Below are positions 35,301 to 46,916 of a stretch of DNA of 64,000 nt, piece after piece. The DNA lies in NCBI GenBank assembly GCA_948567375.1, contig OX419760.1:32798001-32862000 (forward strand). Direction: 5' to 3'. The notes below the pieces were generated by a model. The model had not been told where the DNA came from and made no database searches. It was given only the letters and a program-made list of their open reading frames with translations. The DNA is from Lunularia cruciata. Taxonomy: Eukaryota > Streptophyta > Marchantiopsida > Lunulariales > Lunulariaceae. A program made the translations under genes and the position numbers. Each line of letters begins with the position of its first letter. Position 1 is the stretch's first letter.

Positions 35301-37750
35301 TCCAGGTCAAAAAATTTAGGTCCATAGCCTAACCTAACATGTGATGCATAGATGCCTCTAACATTGGTATAACAATAGTAATATTGGTACAAAAACCTAT
35401 CATCTACTCCCTCTCATTGGTGTTGAGCTCCACCAACTATTGTAATTGTGAATCCCAAACAAGTCCAAGATCTCTCTCTCAGAAAGCATGGGAGCTTGGA
35501 AAACTCATAAGTATGAGTAAAGCAGCTTTGGGCTATCCAACAAGGTTCACCACTACCATAGGTGACCTATCAGCCACTACCACCATCTAAGACTTGTGCC
35601 CAATATCCAAAATGTCATCAAAAGTGAGGTGGTTGAGTCATTACATCCCATCATAAGCACAATGTAGAACCTCTTTGGGTAAGAGGTTCATCCACCAAAG
35701 ACAAAGATGATGAGCTCGGGATCCCATTTTGGCTCCATCCAACAACAAGGCAGGTCCTATCTAAGAATGGACTTGATGTGTACTCACCACCACCCGAGTA
35801 CAAGAATCACCCATCAAAGGGATGTTCTCCAAAATGTAAGCTAGAGAAATGGACTAATGAACTTGGAGATGTAATATACTTAACATCTCCCATAATATAC
35901 TAGAATAGGGTTCCTAAAGCCTTTGACCTCGACCAGCATGGGTATGTCCTTAATATGACCATTTAGAAATTGCCAAATGAATGGGACCATGTCTCCCAAA
36001 ATCTTGTGCCCCAACAATAAAATATTTGTAAGTAGGGTCTTTTTGGTAACCCTTGATTGTTGATCTCGGTAATACCTCAAGATATGAATAGGCCAAGTGT
36101 GCCACATGATGTAGATAGACTCGCCTAGTAGTCTCATCTCTCTCCACATACAAGTACCTTTGTACTTGTATACTTGCCTATAGTACTGCAACTAGTCCAA
36201 TGCTAATCCCACCAAAAAAATCTAATATACATACTCCAACTACTAGATACTACCAAGCAATGAATGTGGTATCCAAAGGTGAGAATGTGATAGACTTTGG
36301 AGCCTCATCCTCAAAGTAGTCTCCTAGTGGTACAAAGGCTCCACTCCAAGCCTATTGCACCAACTAATTTGCATGCTACTATATTGCTTCCTCAAAACTC
36401 CACAATGGATATAACAATCGTACTCGTACTCCAAATTTGAGTGATTGCTTCTGGTACTGGAGTATCCTTTGCATTGGCATTCTACTCCAAGAAGTCACTA
36501 GGCCAAGTAACAAAACCACTAAAAGTTGAAATTGATGCCATGGTCCTTGATTGTAGTGAACTAAGACTATCACTACTAAAGCGTATTGGTAGGCAACATA
36601 CCCGTCCCTCACCTGGCTGCCAACTTGGTCTATAGGAGACTATCTCCTCCCAATGGTCAATATTGAAACCCATGGAGTATAACATTGCTTCACCAACTAG
36701 CATATCATATGACTACTACTTTCAATCAAATAACTGATCTAAATTTGAAAAATGAGCTTTCTATATGTGATGTATTGTGTAGAACCACTACTTAGAGATA
36801 TTTGGATATTTGGATCTAAAATGGACACCTCTCCACATTGGTTTTCTGAAGCTCCAAATTGACAATTGCAGCCTTCTTCAATATAAAGGGCTGTGCACCA
36901 AAGTCTAATAAGACCCTATGTGATGTATAGACCTTCCTTGAAGGTCCCACCAAATGGAAAATGCCCATGTGGTTATCCAATAGGACAACTCTAGGTGTGA
37001 ACTACGCTCTCTCAAAGGCAAGTCTAGTTGGTAACTCCTCTAATCTAATTGTTGTTTCTTGCCATAAACTACTAGTTGTTGAGCGAATCCCATGCTCCTC
37101 AACCAAGTCAACTTCAATATCAACCACCTCTACTCTAGTAGAAATAATAACATCATCCCTACTCTCACAAAGTGTGGCAGCCAATCGGAACACTTGAGTT
37201 GGGTCAGCTCCCAATGTAAACACGTCATTTGTTGAGAATAAAGGGAAGCGCATGATCAATTGAGCCACCCCCATCATTAGGCCAGACTCAAGTGCATTTA
37301 ATTCATCTTACAAGGTGTGGATCCTCTACCATCACCTTGTCCTTCATGATCAAGGGCACCTCTACCACTTGCCATAGTAGCCTTACCACTCCATAACTTT
37401 GGGTGAAAGTCAAAGCATCAATCACAATGAGACAAAATATACGGCAATGGTCACACTATCTTTGTGTTGGTTGTGATGCACCAGAGGTATCATGACCACT
37501 ACCTTGAGTGCAATCTCTCTTTGTGATGAGGTCCACCATAAGTCCAATAAGCAACATCACCACTCATTGGCTATTGTTGACCTAAAAATGAAGGTTAAGG
37601 TTTAGCTACACTAGGTCTTCCATTTTCTCCATAGGATTTGAGCTGTCCACTCTATCCTCAGAAGTCAACATGACGTGGTGCACTCTACTACACTCCAAAA
37701 GAAGTAACAACTATGGATGAGATCTCTTACCAAATCCTGATGTCACCAAT
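35300..37750 (-). pseudogene. gag/protease-region remnants of minus-strand family C element
   Basis: Matches, in reverse, the plus-strand family C piece 38745-41580 and the start of 46917-48888. For example, CTTATGAGTTTTCC...GTTTGGGATTCAC at about 35511-35440 corresponds to 46930-46995. Open pieces (37277-37002 and 36703-36482) are not interpretable as intact domains. The segment from about 36780 to 35515 has no counterpart in the plus-strand copy, where element D sits instead. Confidence 0.6.
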
Positions 37751-37759
37751 CTCTCTTAC

Positions 37760-38704
37760 ACCATGTGAGCTCAAATACGCTCAACCAAATGAGGCCTTTC
37801 TTCTTGCCAATTCAAACTATCTCCAAATCTGGCCAAGCTTCATCCAACTTGAGCCAGAACTAGGGCAAAATCTAAGATAACTCCTCCACCAAATCTAACA
37901 TAAATTTGATGGAACTCCTCTATAGTTGGTTGATTGCCAAATCCTCCACTAAATCTTCACATGAGCAAGATTGGAAGGACAAGAATCTCCAAATCTCTAA
38001 TTTGAGCCAACTCCACCTTTAATTTTGCATTTTGAGCTCTACTTGCACCAAATTGGTCTTGATTTCACATCTTAGGTTCAAATCAAACACTATTGTCTAA
38101 AGTTAATTCCATTTTTAGAGAAATTTGGCCAACACTTCCGCAATTGTCTACTCCATTGCTAAATTTGTATCAATTCACATAGAGCTACCACACATAATCA
38201 CTCATAGAGAAATCTAATCCATGATCAAAGTACCAACGATCCACTAGGCTTGGAAATATCACCAACACCTTTAGTTCTTACACTTGATTTCCCTTAACTC
38301 TCACTTCTTTAATGTAATCATTTCTTTTTCAACTCAAATCACACTCAAATAGATCAATACTTGATCATTTACTTAAAACTCTACCAACAATTGTGCACTA
38401 ATTATAGCCAAACCACATCCACTCTAGTTAAGAGACTCTAGGAGATACTCACCAGCTTCTATCCACCATAACCAAGAACTCAAAGACTCAATATTAGAGA
38501 AGTGAGCTCTCTAGAGCTACACTTTGAAGGTATACCTTTGATTTCAACCTAGGTCTCAAGCACTAATGGTGCCATTGATGGCACATCTGATAGTGCAAAT
38601 GGTACAATTGTGATCAGTAGTTCTAACATGAAATTAGACCATCAACAAGTAGTCCATGAGTAATTACCAAAATACCTATGGCTACCAACACTATTACTCC
38701 AACA
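37760..38704 (-). repeat. family C LTR, inverted (5' LTR of the minus-strand element)
   Basis: Reverse complement begins TGTTGGAGTAATAGTG at 38704 and runs through the same ordered blocks as 49351-50300. Its 5' end faces the plus-strand family C fragment that starts about 40 bases to the right, giving a head-to-head arrangement. Confidence 0.75.
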
Positions 38705-38744
38705 TCCAAGTAATCTAGCTTTGGCACCACAAATGTTGTGACAA

Positions 38745-41580
38745 GAGCGTTGGTGCTCTAGTGTGCTCTCAATGCGTGAGAGTGGAGTGATAACTAGTCA
38801 AACTACCTTTGTTTATCTTTGATGAGCCAAGAAATAATGACATGCAAACCATGAGAGTACATGTTGTGATGGTAGGCTAAAAGTTGCCTTTCTCCTAGTG
38901 TAGTTGTCATAATTAGAGTTACACAAGTGAGTGGTATTTGATTGTTAATGGCACTTGATGGTAGCACTTGGTGATGGTATTTGGTGGTTATAATTGTGGA
39001 TTGGGTTGGGTACATCATTGCAACAGAGTTCTCCAAGAATTCTAGATGAGATTTTGCTACAAATATTTAGTGGTCATGGAGTAGTGGTTGATATCAACCT
39101 GTATCTTAGGTCTAAGTGAGGGAGTAGATTGATTCCAATTTAGAGATTGACACAAGAGTAATGTAGTTGAGAATGCACATTGTGTATCCACATCATTGTT
39201 GTGGGATATGGACAAGATTTATGAGACCTCCAAAGGTCCCATGTGCTACTCTAGTATAACAAGTATCATTGAGTTGGATGCTTTCATCCAAGAGTTTGAT
39301 ACTTGGTATGTTCTATAGTAGATGCAAAACCTGACTTTTTTACACCCTTCATGGGACGGAAGTTGTTCCAATACTTAGAGGAGCCATTGATAGATGAGTG
39401 CTATGAGTTCAAGAAAGCTTACTTGGAGGAGATTCAACTATAGAGACAATATTAGTCTTTGAACTACATTTCTATCAATTTCTAAAGGTAGATTGATAAT
39501 AGCCACAATTTCTAGCTCTAGGAGCATTGATGTATCTAATGGAGGTGCACTAGTTGGAAATAGTGCTACTAAAATTTCACTCAAGGATTTATTAAGGCCC
39601 ATGAAATCTAGTTTTGGTATGGGATATTAGACAAGGAGCTAAAATATAGAGTACATGATGCTATGTTGTTATAAGTTACCTCATTGACTTTGGTGGTGGT
39701 ATTTAGTTTGGTTGAGTGCATTGACTTTAACATTGAAGAGAGAGTGGTGACATCTAGATTTTGTAACAAAACCCTATCTACAATTATTACTTCTTTTAGA
39801 GTGCAACAAAGTGCACTACACCATGTTGGCTTTTTAGTGCAAAGTGCACAACCCCAATCTTATGGAATGAGTGGAAGGCCTAGTGCACTTATATCCTCAC
39901 TCTCATTTTTTGGTCAACAATAACAAGTAGGTGGTAGTATTACTTGTAAGTTCATGTGAAGCAATTTTGATCGAGGAAGTTGTACCTTCAGTGGAAGGGT
40001 GGAACACAATTCTGAGGCAAAGTCATTTTGCAGTGAAGTGCCATTTTTGGGAGAGCCTGAATCATCACAATCAAGATTGTTTGGAAAGATTTGATGGAGT
40101 TGTGATTAAGGAGTATTAATTTGTGACAAGACTGCAAATCAGTGCTTGTTACTCTCTTCTAGGTGTGGTTTCTACTTGAGAGATTAAAGACACAACCAAG
40201 AAGAACTAAATTGTTATTTTGACTTCGTATTTGGAAATTTTTGACTCGTATCTCTACAGGAACGAACTTTACTTACCCGATTACCGCAAAAGTGATATTT
40301 GCCGGGTTGTCACATTGGCCAAACCATATGAAATTTGGCATAATTTTCATGCATGCCTCCTGTGACCAAATAGATGAATGATTTTTGCTCCATCACATAA
40401 CTATAATTGGAATCCTTGTTGCTCTCTCAAGTACCTGGTTGCAAGTTTTCTCTCAACAAAGAGTGCACCATAGGTAGTGGACATGATACCTCTAGAGCAT
40501 CATAGCCAGCTCAAAGATAATATTACCATTGCCATAAATTTGGTCATATTAGTGATTATGCTTTGACTTCTACCCAAAGTTATGGAGTGGTAGAGCTACT
40601 ATGGCAAGTGGTAGAAGAGCTCCAAGCCATAGAGGACAAGATGGTTGAAGATCTACACTTGATAAGGGCCTGAGGCTAGATACCTAACATTCATTTTGAT
40701 ATAACCATGGTTACTTAGATTGAGTAGTTGGAGCAAAGATTACCTAGCATGGCTATAGCTTAAAGGAGATCAAATTAACATGATAAGGCTTCACCTCTTA
40801 TGTTGGTAATAGAGATATCCTTGACTTCATAAGCAGATCATTATGGTAGATGCATCTACCATAATGATTAGGAGTGCAATACGTGCTCTAAAAGAGCATC
40901 AATAAGTTGAATCTATAAAGAGAAGAGACTAGTAGATTGGTCAAACTTCTCTAGTCTTTCACACTCTTTGAGGCACTACAAATGACATCCATATCTCTTA
41001 GACATCCTAGTATATGCATGGTGGGTGGTGATGGAGTCCATGATAGAATAGCTACTAACTAGTCACATGGTACTACTTAGATTGAGTCTAGCACAATGTT
41101 TTGAGTGACTAAGTTGATCATGCACTCCTTTTTGTTCTCAGCCAATGATATGTTTACATTGGAATTTGACCTAACTCTCATGTTTTGGTTGGTTACTATA
41201 CTTTGTGAGAGTAAGATAGTAAGGTTCATGCTTTTATAGCAAAGGTGGTTGATGGTGGAGCCAACTTGGTTGAGGAGAATGAGATCCATCTGGCTACCAA
41301 TTGTCTTGTGGCAAGTAGCAATTGGTAGATTATAGGAGGTACCAACTAGATATGCATTTGAGAAAGCTAGGTTCATACCTAAAGTTGTCTTATTGTACAA
41401 CTAGAGTGAGGTTTTCTATTTGGTAGGACCTTCAAGGAAGGTCTATAGACCACCAAGGGTCTTACTAGACTTTGCTATGTAGCCCTTTATGTTGGAGAAG
41501 GCTATAGTTGTTAGTCTTGAGCTATGGAAGACCAATGTGGAGAGGTGTCCATTTCAAATCTAAACATCTTTAGCATAAAA
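38745..41580 (+). pseudogene. family C leader, gag and protease-region, plus strand
   Basis: Collinear with 50740-51715 plus 60621-61168. Shared blocks include GATAACTAGTCAAACTACCTTTG near 38790, the TGGACAAGATTTATG block near 39210, the gag block near 39360-39440, GTTTTGGTATGGGAT near 39610, and AGTGGAAGGCCTAGTG near 39870. A zinc-knuckle remnant YYHCHKFGHISDYA (about 40526-40567) has lost its first and last Cys. The segment about 39945-40320 is absent from the other copies and may be a small insertion. Numerous stops. It continues into sequence resembling the protease region up to about 41580, where element D interrupts it. Confidence 0.7.
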
Positions 41581-41582
41581 AT

Positions 41583-42132
41583 ATAGGTTTACAAACAATT
41601 TAGTTGAGACTAACAAAATAGCAAATATGCCAAATTAGCCATTAATTATAAAAATATTCTAGAAGCATCTAGGAAACTTCTTGGTATCTTCCAAGTATTA
41701 GGTAATGTGTGTGCCAAGTGGTGACTTCTAGAAGGAAGCTTCTCAACAAGCTTAGCTTGCATGCCACAAAAATGGTTTCTAGAAAGAAGCTTCTTGAGAA
41801 GCTTCCTAACTAGCTTAGCTTGCATGCCAAGAAAGAAGGAAGCTTCTTGGAAACTTTCCTAACTAGTTTAGCTTGCATACCAATTAGGTGATTTCTAGAA
41901 GGAAGCTTCTCAAGAAGCTTCCCAATTAGCTTAGTTTGCACTCTGAGAAGGCAACTTTTAGGAAGCTTCTTGGAGAGCTTCTTAAGAATCTTCTCAAGAA
42001 TCTTGTATGTTGCTTATAAATACCAAAGTCCAAGCTCATCCTAGGCATTTGGAGTTTCCCTTATTCAAGAGTCCTAATGTGATCTTTTATTCCAATCTTC
42101 CATTCTCTTCTTTCTCTCCTCAGTCTTTTACA
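41583..42132 (+). repeat. 5' LTR of element D with internal repeat array
   Basis: The right end is fixed by TTTTACA followed one base later by the primer site; the left end is approximate. A core of four imperfect units of about 50-65 bp (41721-41961) is built around TTCTAGAAG.AAGCTTCTC and TAGCTTAGCTTGCATGCC. TATAAATA at 42015-42022 is the likely TATA box. The 3' LTR has only about one unit, which explains its shorter length. Confidence 0.85.
41726..41961 (+). promoter_or_regulatory. heat-shock-element-like array in the D LTR
   Basis: TTCTAGAA occurs at 41726-41733, 41777-41784 and 41893-41900, each followed by GAAGCTTC-type palindromes in 5-base phase (for example GAAGCTTCTTGAG in unit 2). 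This matches the heat-shock element pattern of alternating nGAAn/nTTCn. It lies 50-300 bases upstream of the TATA motif. Heat responsiveness is inference. Confidence 0.5.
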
Positions 42133-42133
42133 T

Positions 42134-42146
42134 TGGTATTAGAGCA
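42134..42146 (+). other. primer-binding site of element D
   Basis: TGGTATTAGAGCA lies one base after the LTR. It is the initiator tRNA-Met site with one C-to-T change. Confidence 0.85.
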
Positions 42147-42189
42147 AGAATGAGATGAATGGAATTTATAGACCACCAAATCTATTTCT

Positions 42190-42380
42190 CCCAAGCCATT
42201 GGGATTTTTGTGTCCATGTACTAACTTAGCATCATTTCATGCAGCTCATTATCTCATGCTTTGGATAGAATTTTTTGAATGTGATCACCTTGTCTAATGA
42301 ACCATTGATACTTTTGATTGTAACTTATGGAAAATGGTGGATATGTTTTATTGACATTTTAACTTAGATAATTATAGGTA
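42190..42380 (+). pseudogene. pre-gag frame of element D, homologous to that of element 1
   Basis: One frame reads FG, stop, NFLNVI, then SNEPLILLIVTYGKWW (about 42255-42345). This lines up with FGAEFMDRVM...SPNPVILLVVIYDREW of element 1 at the same distance from the primer site. Stops interrupt it. It shows the pre-gag frame was present in the common ancestor of the two chromovirus families. Confidence 0.6.
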
Positions 42381-43260
42381 TTTTGAAAGAGTAGTAATCA
42401 TGGGGAAAATACCTAAAGTTATCATTGCTATGCAATAACAAATCAAGCACCTTACTTGATTGTTTAAAGAAAGAGACCATCAATGGCAAAAGTATGTAGA
42501 GAGACACCATTTAAAGAAGGAGAAGAGCAAATCCAATTTCCAAAGCCCAAGGTATATGAAGGCAAGAATTCCTTGAGCATAGTGGAGAATTTTGTGTTTG
42601 ATTTTGAATGTTACAAATCTTCAAGATGAATGGAGAAATCTTTTCTTGGCTTCAAGCCAATTGGATGGAGTACCAAAACTATGTAGGCAATTCCAAGTGG
42701 AGCAAGCTGAATTGCAATTTGTTACACCAATCTCAACATGTAAAGAATTCAAGAGTGTAATAATTGGGAGATTCTAAACTATAAATATTGCACGAGCTGC
42801 ATGAAATAGATTGGCACAATTGAAGCAAATTAGTTTTTTGAAAAGTCACATCACTCAATTTAGAACACCATAATGCAAATTCCATTATACTAGAAGGTGA
42901 AGCTTTGGATTGATTTGTCAGGGGTTTGAAGTCATGCGCTAAATTGTAAGTGACCATGTAGGAGCCAAAACAATTGGAGGAAGCCATGAAGTTGGTTGAG
43001 CACTTTGATTCCTTGGTCATGACAACTTGGTCTTGACCTCAACCTACACAAAACCTACCAACACATTATACACAAGTGGAGAAGTTGACATCAATGGAGA
43101 TTGATGTTGTCCAACAAAGACCACTGGGCATTGAAGATAGAGAAAGATTACAACAAAATGTTGGTTGCTTTTATTGTCACCAAATTGGATATTGTATTGC
43201 TGAATATCCACTCAAGAATAGATGACCTTGACAAATCACCTAAATGGAGTTTTTGAAGTG
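42381..43260 (+). pseudogene. gag of element D, decayed
   Basis: Scattered gag-like pieces end in a zinc-knuckle remnant CFYCHQIGYCIAEY (about 43168-43209). The His and last Cys of the CCHC box have both become Tyr, each explicable by one transition. Several stops; no continuous frame. Confidence 0.7.
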
Positions 43261-43639
43261 TCATGCTCAAAGAAGCAAAGAATCCCAATATGAGAGTTCA
43301 AGCCACATACTAGGAACTTGATAAGTTCCAATGGGATTGAAGGATTGACCAACAAAAATTTTCTTCACTTATAAGGTATGATATATGATTGTGGTTATAG
43401 GATTTTGGTTGGTTAACAAAGGAATTAGGTTTTCCTATCAAACCAATAATTAAAAGTAATTTGATGATAGTGGATGGTAGAAAGGGTTTTACATTTTGTA
43501 CCTCAATCTTGTGACATTCAAGATTGGGAAAGAGTATTTGGAGTGTATGAGATTTTCAATGACACTTCTACACTATGATATCATTCTAGGTTTATTATGA
43601 CTTGAATGTCATAAGGTTCAATTTATCATCTTTGAGTTA

Positions 43640-46482
43640 GACATCTAAGAATAGTCAATCCCAAGATGTGAAATTTGGTAGTAAAGCAGCCATAGAGCAA
43701 GCTTTAGAGGAAGATATTTTTATTTTTTCAATGTGAATTAAGCCAATTGTAGATGGAGAATCTGATGAGGGAAAAAATCCTCATCAAGCAATGGCTGATT
43801 AGATAATTCAAGAGTTTGAAAATATATTTTTGGATCATCTGCCAAAGGGGTTAGCCTTTAATTATGGTAGGCCTTTCAAGATTGAGTTATTGCCAAGAAG
43901 TACTCTAATGAATAGACCAATCTATATGCTCTCACCAAAGTAGTTAGAAGAGCTTTGAACAACAATGATAGAGTTATTGGAGAAGGATTTCATAGAATAT
44001 AGTACATCTCCTTGGAGAGCACCAACACTATTTATCCCAAAGAAAGATGAAGTAATTACTTTTGTATTGATTATTATAGCCCCAATAAACAAATAGTGAA
44101 GAATGTATATCCTTTGCCTTGAATTGATGACATTCTAGATCAATTGAGTGGAGCATTATACTTCTCCAAGTTGGATCTCCAAGTAGTTATTGGCAGATTC
44201 TCATTGATAGAGACAATGTACAAAAGATTACCTTTTGCACAAGGTATAGATATTTTGAATGGAGAGTTCTACCTATTGGGTTCACTTATGCTCCAATAGT
44301 ATTCATGGATCATATGCATAATATGTTGGATAAGCTATTGGATCAATGCATGATGATGTTCTTAAATGATATTTTAATCTATATCAGGATGGAAGTAAAA
44401 CACACAAACCATGTGCAAGAAGTCCTAAGATGACTACATCAATGGGAGTTTTACTACAAGAAGTCAAAGTGTACCTTTTGGCAAAAAGAAATTACCTTCT
44501 TGGGGGGTCATAAGGTCTCATTGAAGAAGATCAAGATAGAAGATGAGAGAATTAGGTCTATTATTGATTAGCCTAGTCTAAAGGATGCCATAGAAGTGTG
44601 AGAATTTAATGGATTGGCAAGTTTTTACCAACGGTTCATCCATTACTATGCTCATGTGACTATACCATTGACCAATCTCTTGAGGAAGACCTCAAGCTTT
44701 TATTGGACCACCAAGAATGAAGAAGCATTCAAGAAACTGAAGTAGATGGTATCTTCAAGACCCATTCTTCAACCATATGATCCTCAACTACATTGTGTGG
44801 TTGAGTTTGATGCTTCTAACTTTGTCATTAGAGCTATATTGTAGTAGGGATTTCTAGATAGATTACATCCCACTACCTTTGAGTCTCATTGAATAAGTAC
44901 TACAAAAAAGAATTACTCTACTTGAGATTGAGAATAACTAGTAATATTATATGCCACCAAGATATGGAGGCATTATCTCTTGAGGAAACAAGTGATCATA
45001 TGAATTGATCACCTGATTTGAAGACTCTTCTTGAACCTCTCCTCATGGCGGTCATTACGACAATGTCAACTAACTCAAAGTCCAAGTCAAGTTTAGGACC
45101 GCTTTACAACAAGACCTCTTTTAAATAGTACAAGGTCATCTTGCAGCATATGATAAGGAAAAAGTACCTTCTCTCTCAAGGAAGGCCTTCTATTCTATGA
45201 GAATCTGATCTATGTTCTAGCCAAGGATGATCTACAACTTTTGCACCTTCAAGAAGTCCATGACTTACCAATTGATGGTCACATGGGTGTAGATAAGACC
45301 TTGGGTACCCTATAATGCCAATGGTGGTGGCCCAACATGGCATAAAAGGTTCAAGAGTTTTTCTATTTTTGTGAGAGCTACCAATGCAACAAGGCCAATA
45401 ACCAAAAGTAGAATAGACTCCTTCAACCACTTCCTATCCCATCCACTTGATGGGAACATGTGAGCTTAGATCTCATCACATCCTTGCCATAGGTAAAGCA
45501 ATGGCATACAACAATCATGGTGTTTTTTAATAAGCTTAGTAAGAAAATCTCTTCGGCACCAACCTTTGATACAAAGGATGCTCCAACATTGGCCAAGATC
45601 TACTCCAAAAATATCTTCAAGCATCATGGGATGCCTTATGTACTTATCTCCAACCATGATCCTTGATTCATCAATAAATTTTGGCAAGCACTCTTCAAGC
45701 TACTTGGCACAAAACTTGCCTTGTCCATAGCCTATCATTCTCAAACTGATCGGCAAACAAAACATGCAAATTGCGCCTTGGAGGATATGCTTTGTGCCAT
45801 TTCAATGTTCACAATACCAATTGGGATGAATGTCTTGCGGCTATTGAATTAAATTATAGTAATTCCAAGCAAGCAAGCACCAGATTCTCTTCCTTCTTCC
45901 TTAATTTTGGCCAAGACTCACTTGTTCTAAATTCCCTTCTTGCTCTTCTTCCATCTCATGTCCTCATACTTCCACCTTCTTAACTATAATATTTCACTCC
46001 ATACAACAGGCCAAATCTCATCTCCTTGTTGCTCAAATTATCAAAGGCAATATATGGATCAACCTCATCATGATCTCACCTTTCAACTTGGTGATATGGT
46101 CATGGCTTCTTCTAGTAACCTACCCCTTCTACTTGCTATCCAAGTTCATAAATTTACTCCTTAATGGAAAGGTTCATTTGATGTCACCTAAATCATTTCT
46201 CTTGTTTCTCATTGACTTGCCTTGCCTTGTCATGTGTGAATCCACCCTATCTTTCATGTTTCCAAGTTGAAACCCTTTATTTCTAACCTATTTACCTTTT
46301 CCACTAGTTTCCAACTCCCTTGTCCTCAAATCCTTATCAATGATCATGAGGAGTATGAAATTGATCATATCCTTACATGTTGCCATATTCAACAAGGCTG
46401 CCAACAATATATTTTGTATCCCCTTCATGATGCCACATGGGAGTCTCTTTTTGACCTCCATAATGCACAAACAACCATCTAG
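43640..46482 (+). pseudogene. pol and chromodomain of element D, decayed
   Basis: RT: FLNDILIY at about 44359-44382, where the first catalytic Asp is Asn (codon AAT 44365-44367). RNase H: VEFDASN near 44805. Integrase: a finger remnant near 45245-45400; core Glu replaced by Lys (codon AAA 45760-45762 in QTKHAN). Chromodomain remnant EEYEIDHIL...ATWES at about 46347-46445. Long open frames survive only in fragments, such as 46267-46482. Everything is in the order of element 1, but with many stops and indels. Confidence 0.85.
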
Positions 46483-46544
46483 GTGTTTGGAGCTTCCATG
46501 GTGACAAGGATATCATCAACTAGCGATGGGGGAATATTTAATAA

Positions 46545-46916
46545 TGCAGAGTTTACAAAAAAGTTAGTCAAGACTAATGAAATAGCAAATAGGCCAAATT
46601 AACCAAGAATTATAAAAATATTTCAGAAACATCTAGGAAGCTTCTTGGTACTTTCCAAGTATTGAGTAATGTGTATACCAAGTAGTGACTTCTAAAAGGA
46701 AGCTTCTCAAGAAGCTTCTTGATTAGCTTAGCTTGCACTCTAAGAAAATGGCTTTAAGTAACTTCTTGAGAGCCTTTTCAAGATCCTTTTATATTCCCTA
46801 TAAATACCAAAGCCTAAGTTCATGTTAGACATTCAAAGCTCCCTCCATCCAAGAGTCTCCATGTGACCTTTCACTCCAATCTTCCATTCTCCTATTTCTC
46901 TCCTTGGTCTTTTACA
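46545..46916 (+). repeat. 3' LTR of element D, short form
   Basis: Matches the 5' LTR at both ends (GTTTACAAA...AGTTAG and the TATAAATACCAAAG...TTTTACA end) but carries roughly one of the repeat units. Its TTCTAGAA is mutated to TTCTAAAA (about 46690). GATGGGGGAA at 46525-46534 is a plausible polypurine tract. Confidence 0.8.

Larger units (their letters stand above)
31680..38704 (-). mobile_element. minus-strand family C Ty3/gypsy element, heavily decayed
   Basis: Reading right to left: 5' LTR (38704 to about 37760), gag/protease region (about 37750-35300), RT (about 35300-34000), RNase H (about 34000-33400), integrase (about 33100-32240), then unassignable sequence. The RT-RNaseH-IN order marks it as Ty3/gypsy. 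The integrase core style (LDFVGP, FSKWIELV, NGLA) is that of non-chromodomain plant lineages. Many stops and frameshifts; no open frame exceeds about 100 codons. Homologous plus-strand pieces lie at 38745-41580, 46917-48888, 50731-51715 and 60621-61168. Confidence 0.8.
41583..46916 (+). mobile_element. element D: second chromovirus family, inserted in family C
   Basis: LTRs at about 41583-42132 and 46545-46916, a tRNA-iMet primer site, a pre-gag frame, gag with knuckle remnant, RT, RNase H, integrase and a chromodomain remnant, all on the plus strand and heavily mutated. Family C sequence abuts both sides (41580 on the left; 46930 resumes family C sequence matching 35511 in the reverse copy), so D is a nested insertion. 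A clear target duplication was not found, and about 1.2 kb of family C present in the reverse copy is missing here. Confidence 0.87.

Noticed and set aside
41077-41400. 107-codon minus-strand ORF
   Set aside because: Antisense to family C protease-region sequence that is collinear with the minus-strand family C copy; no independent support.
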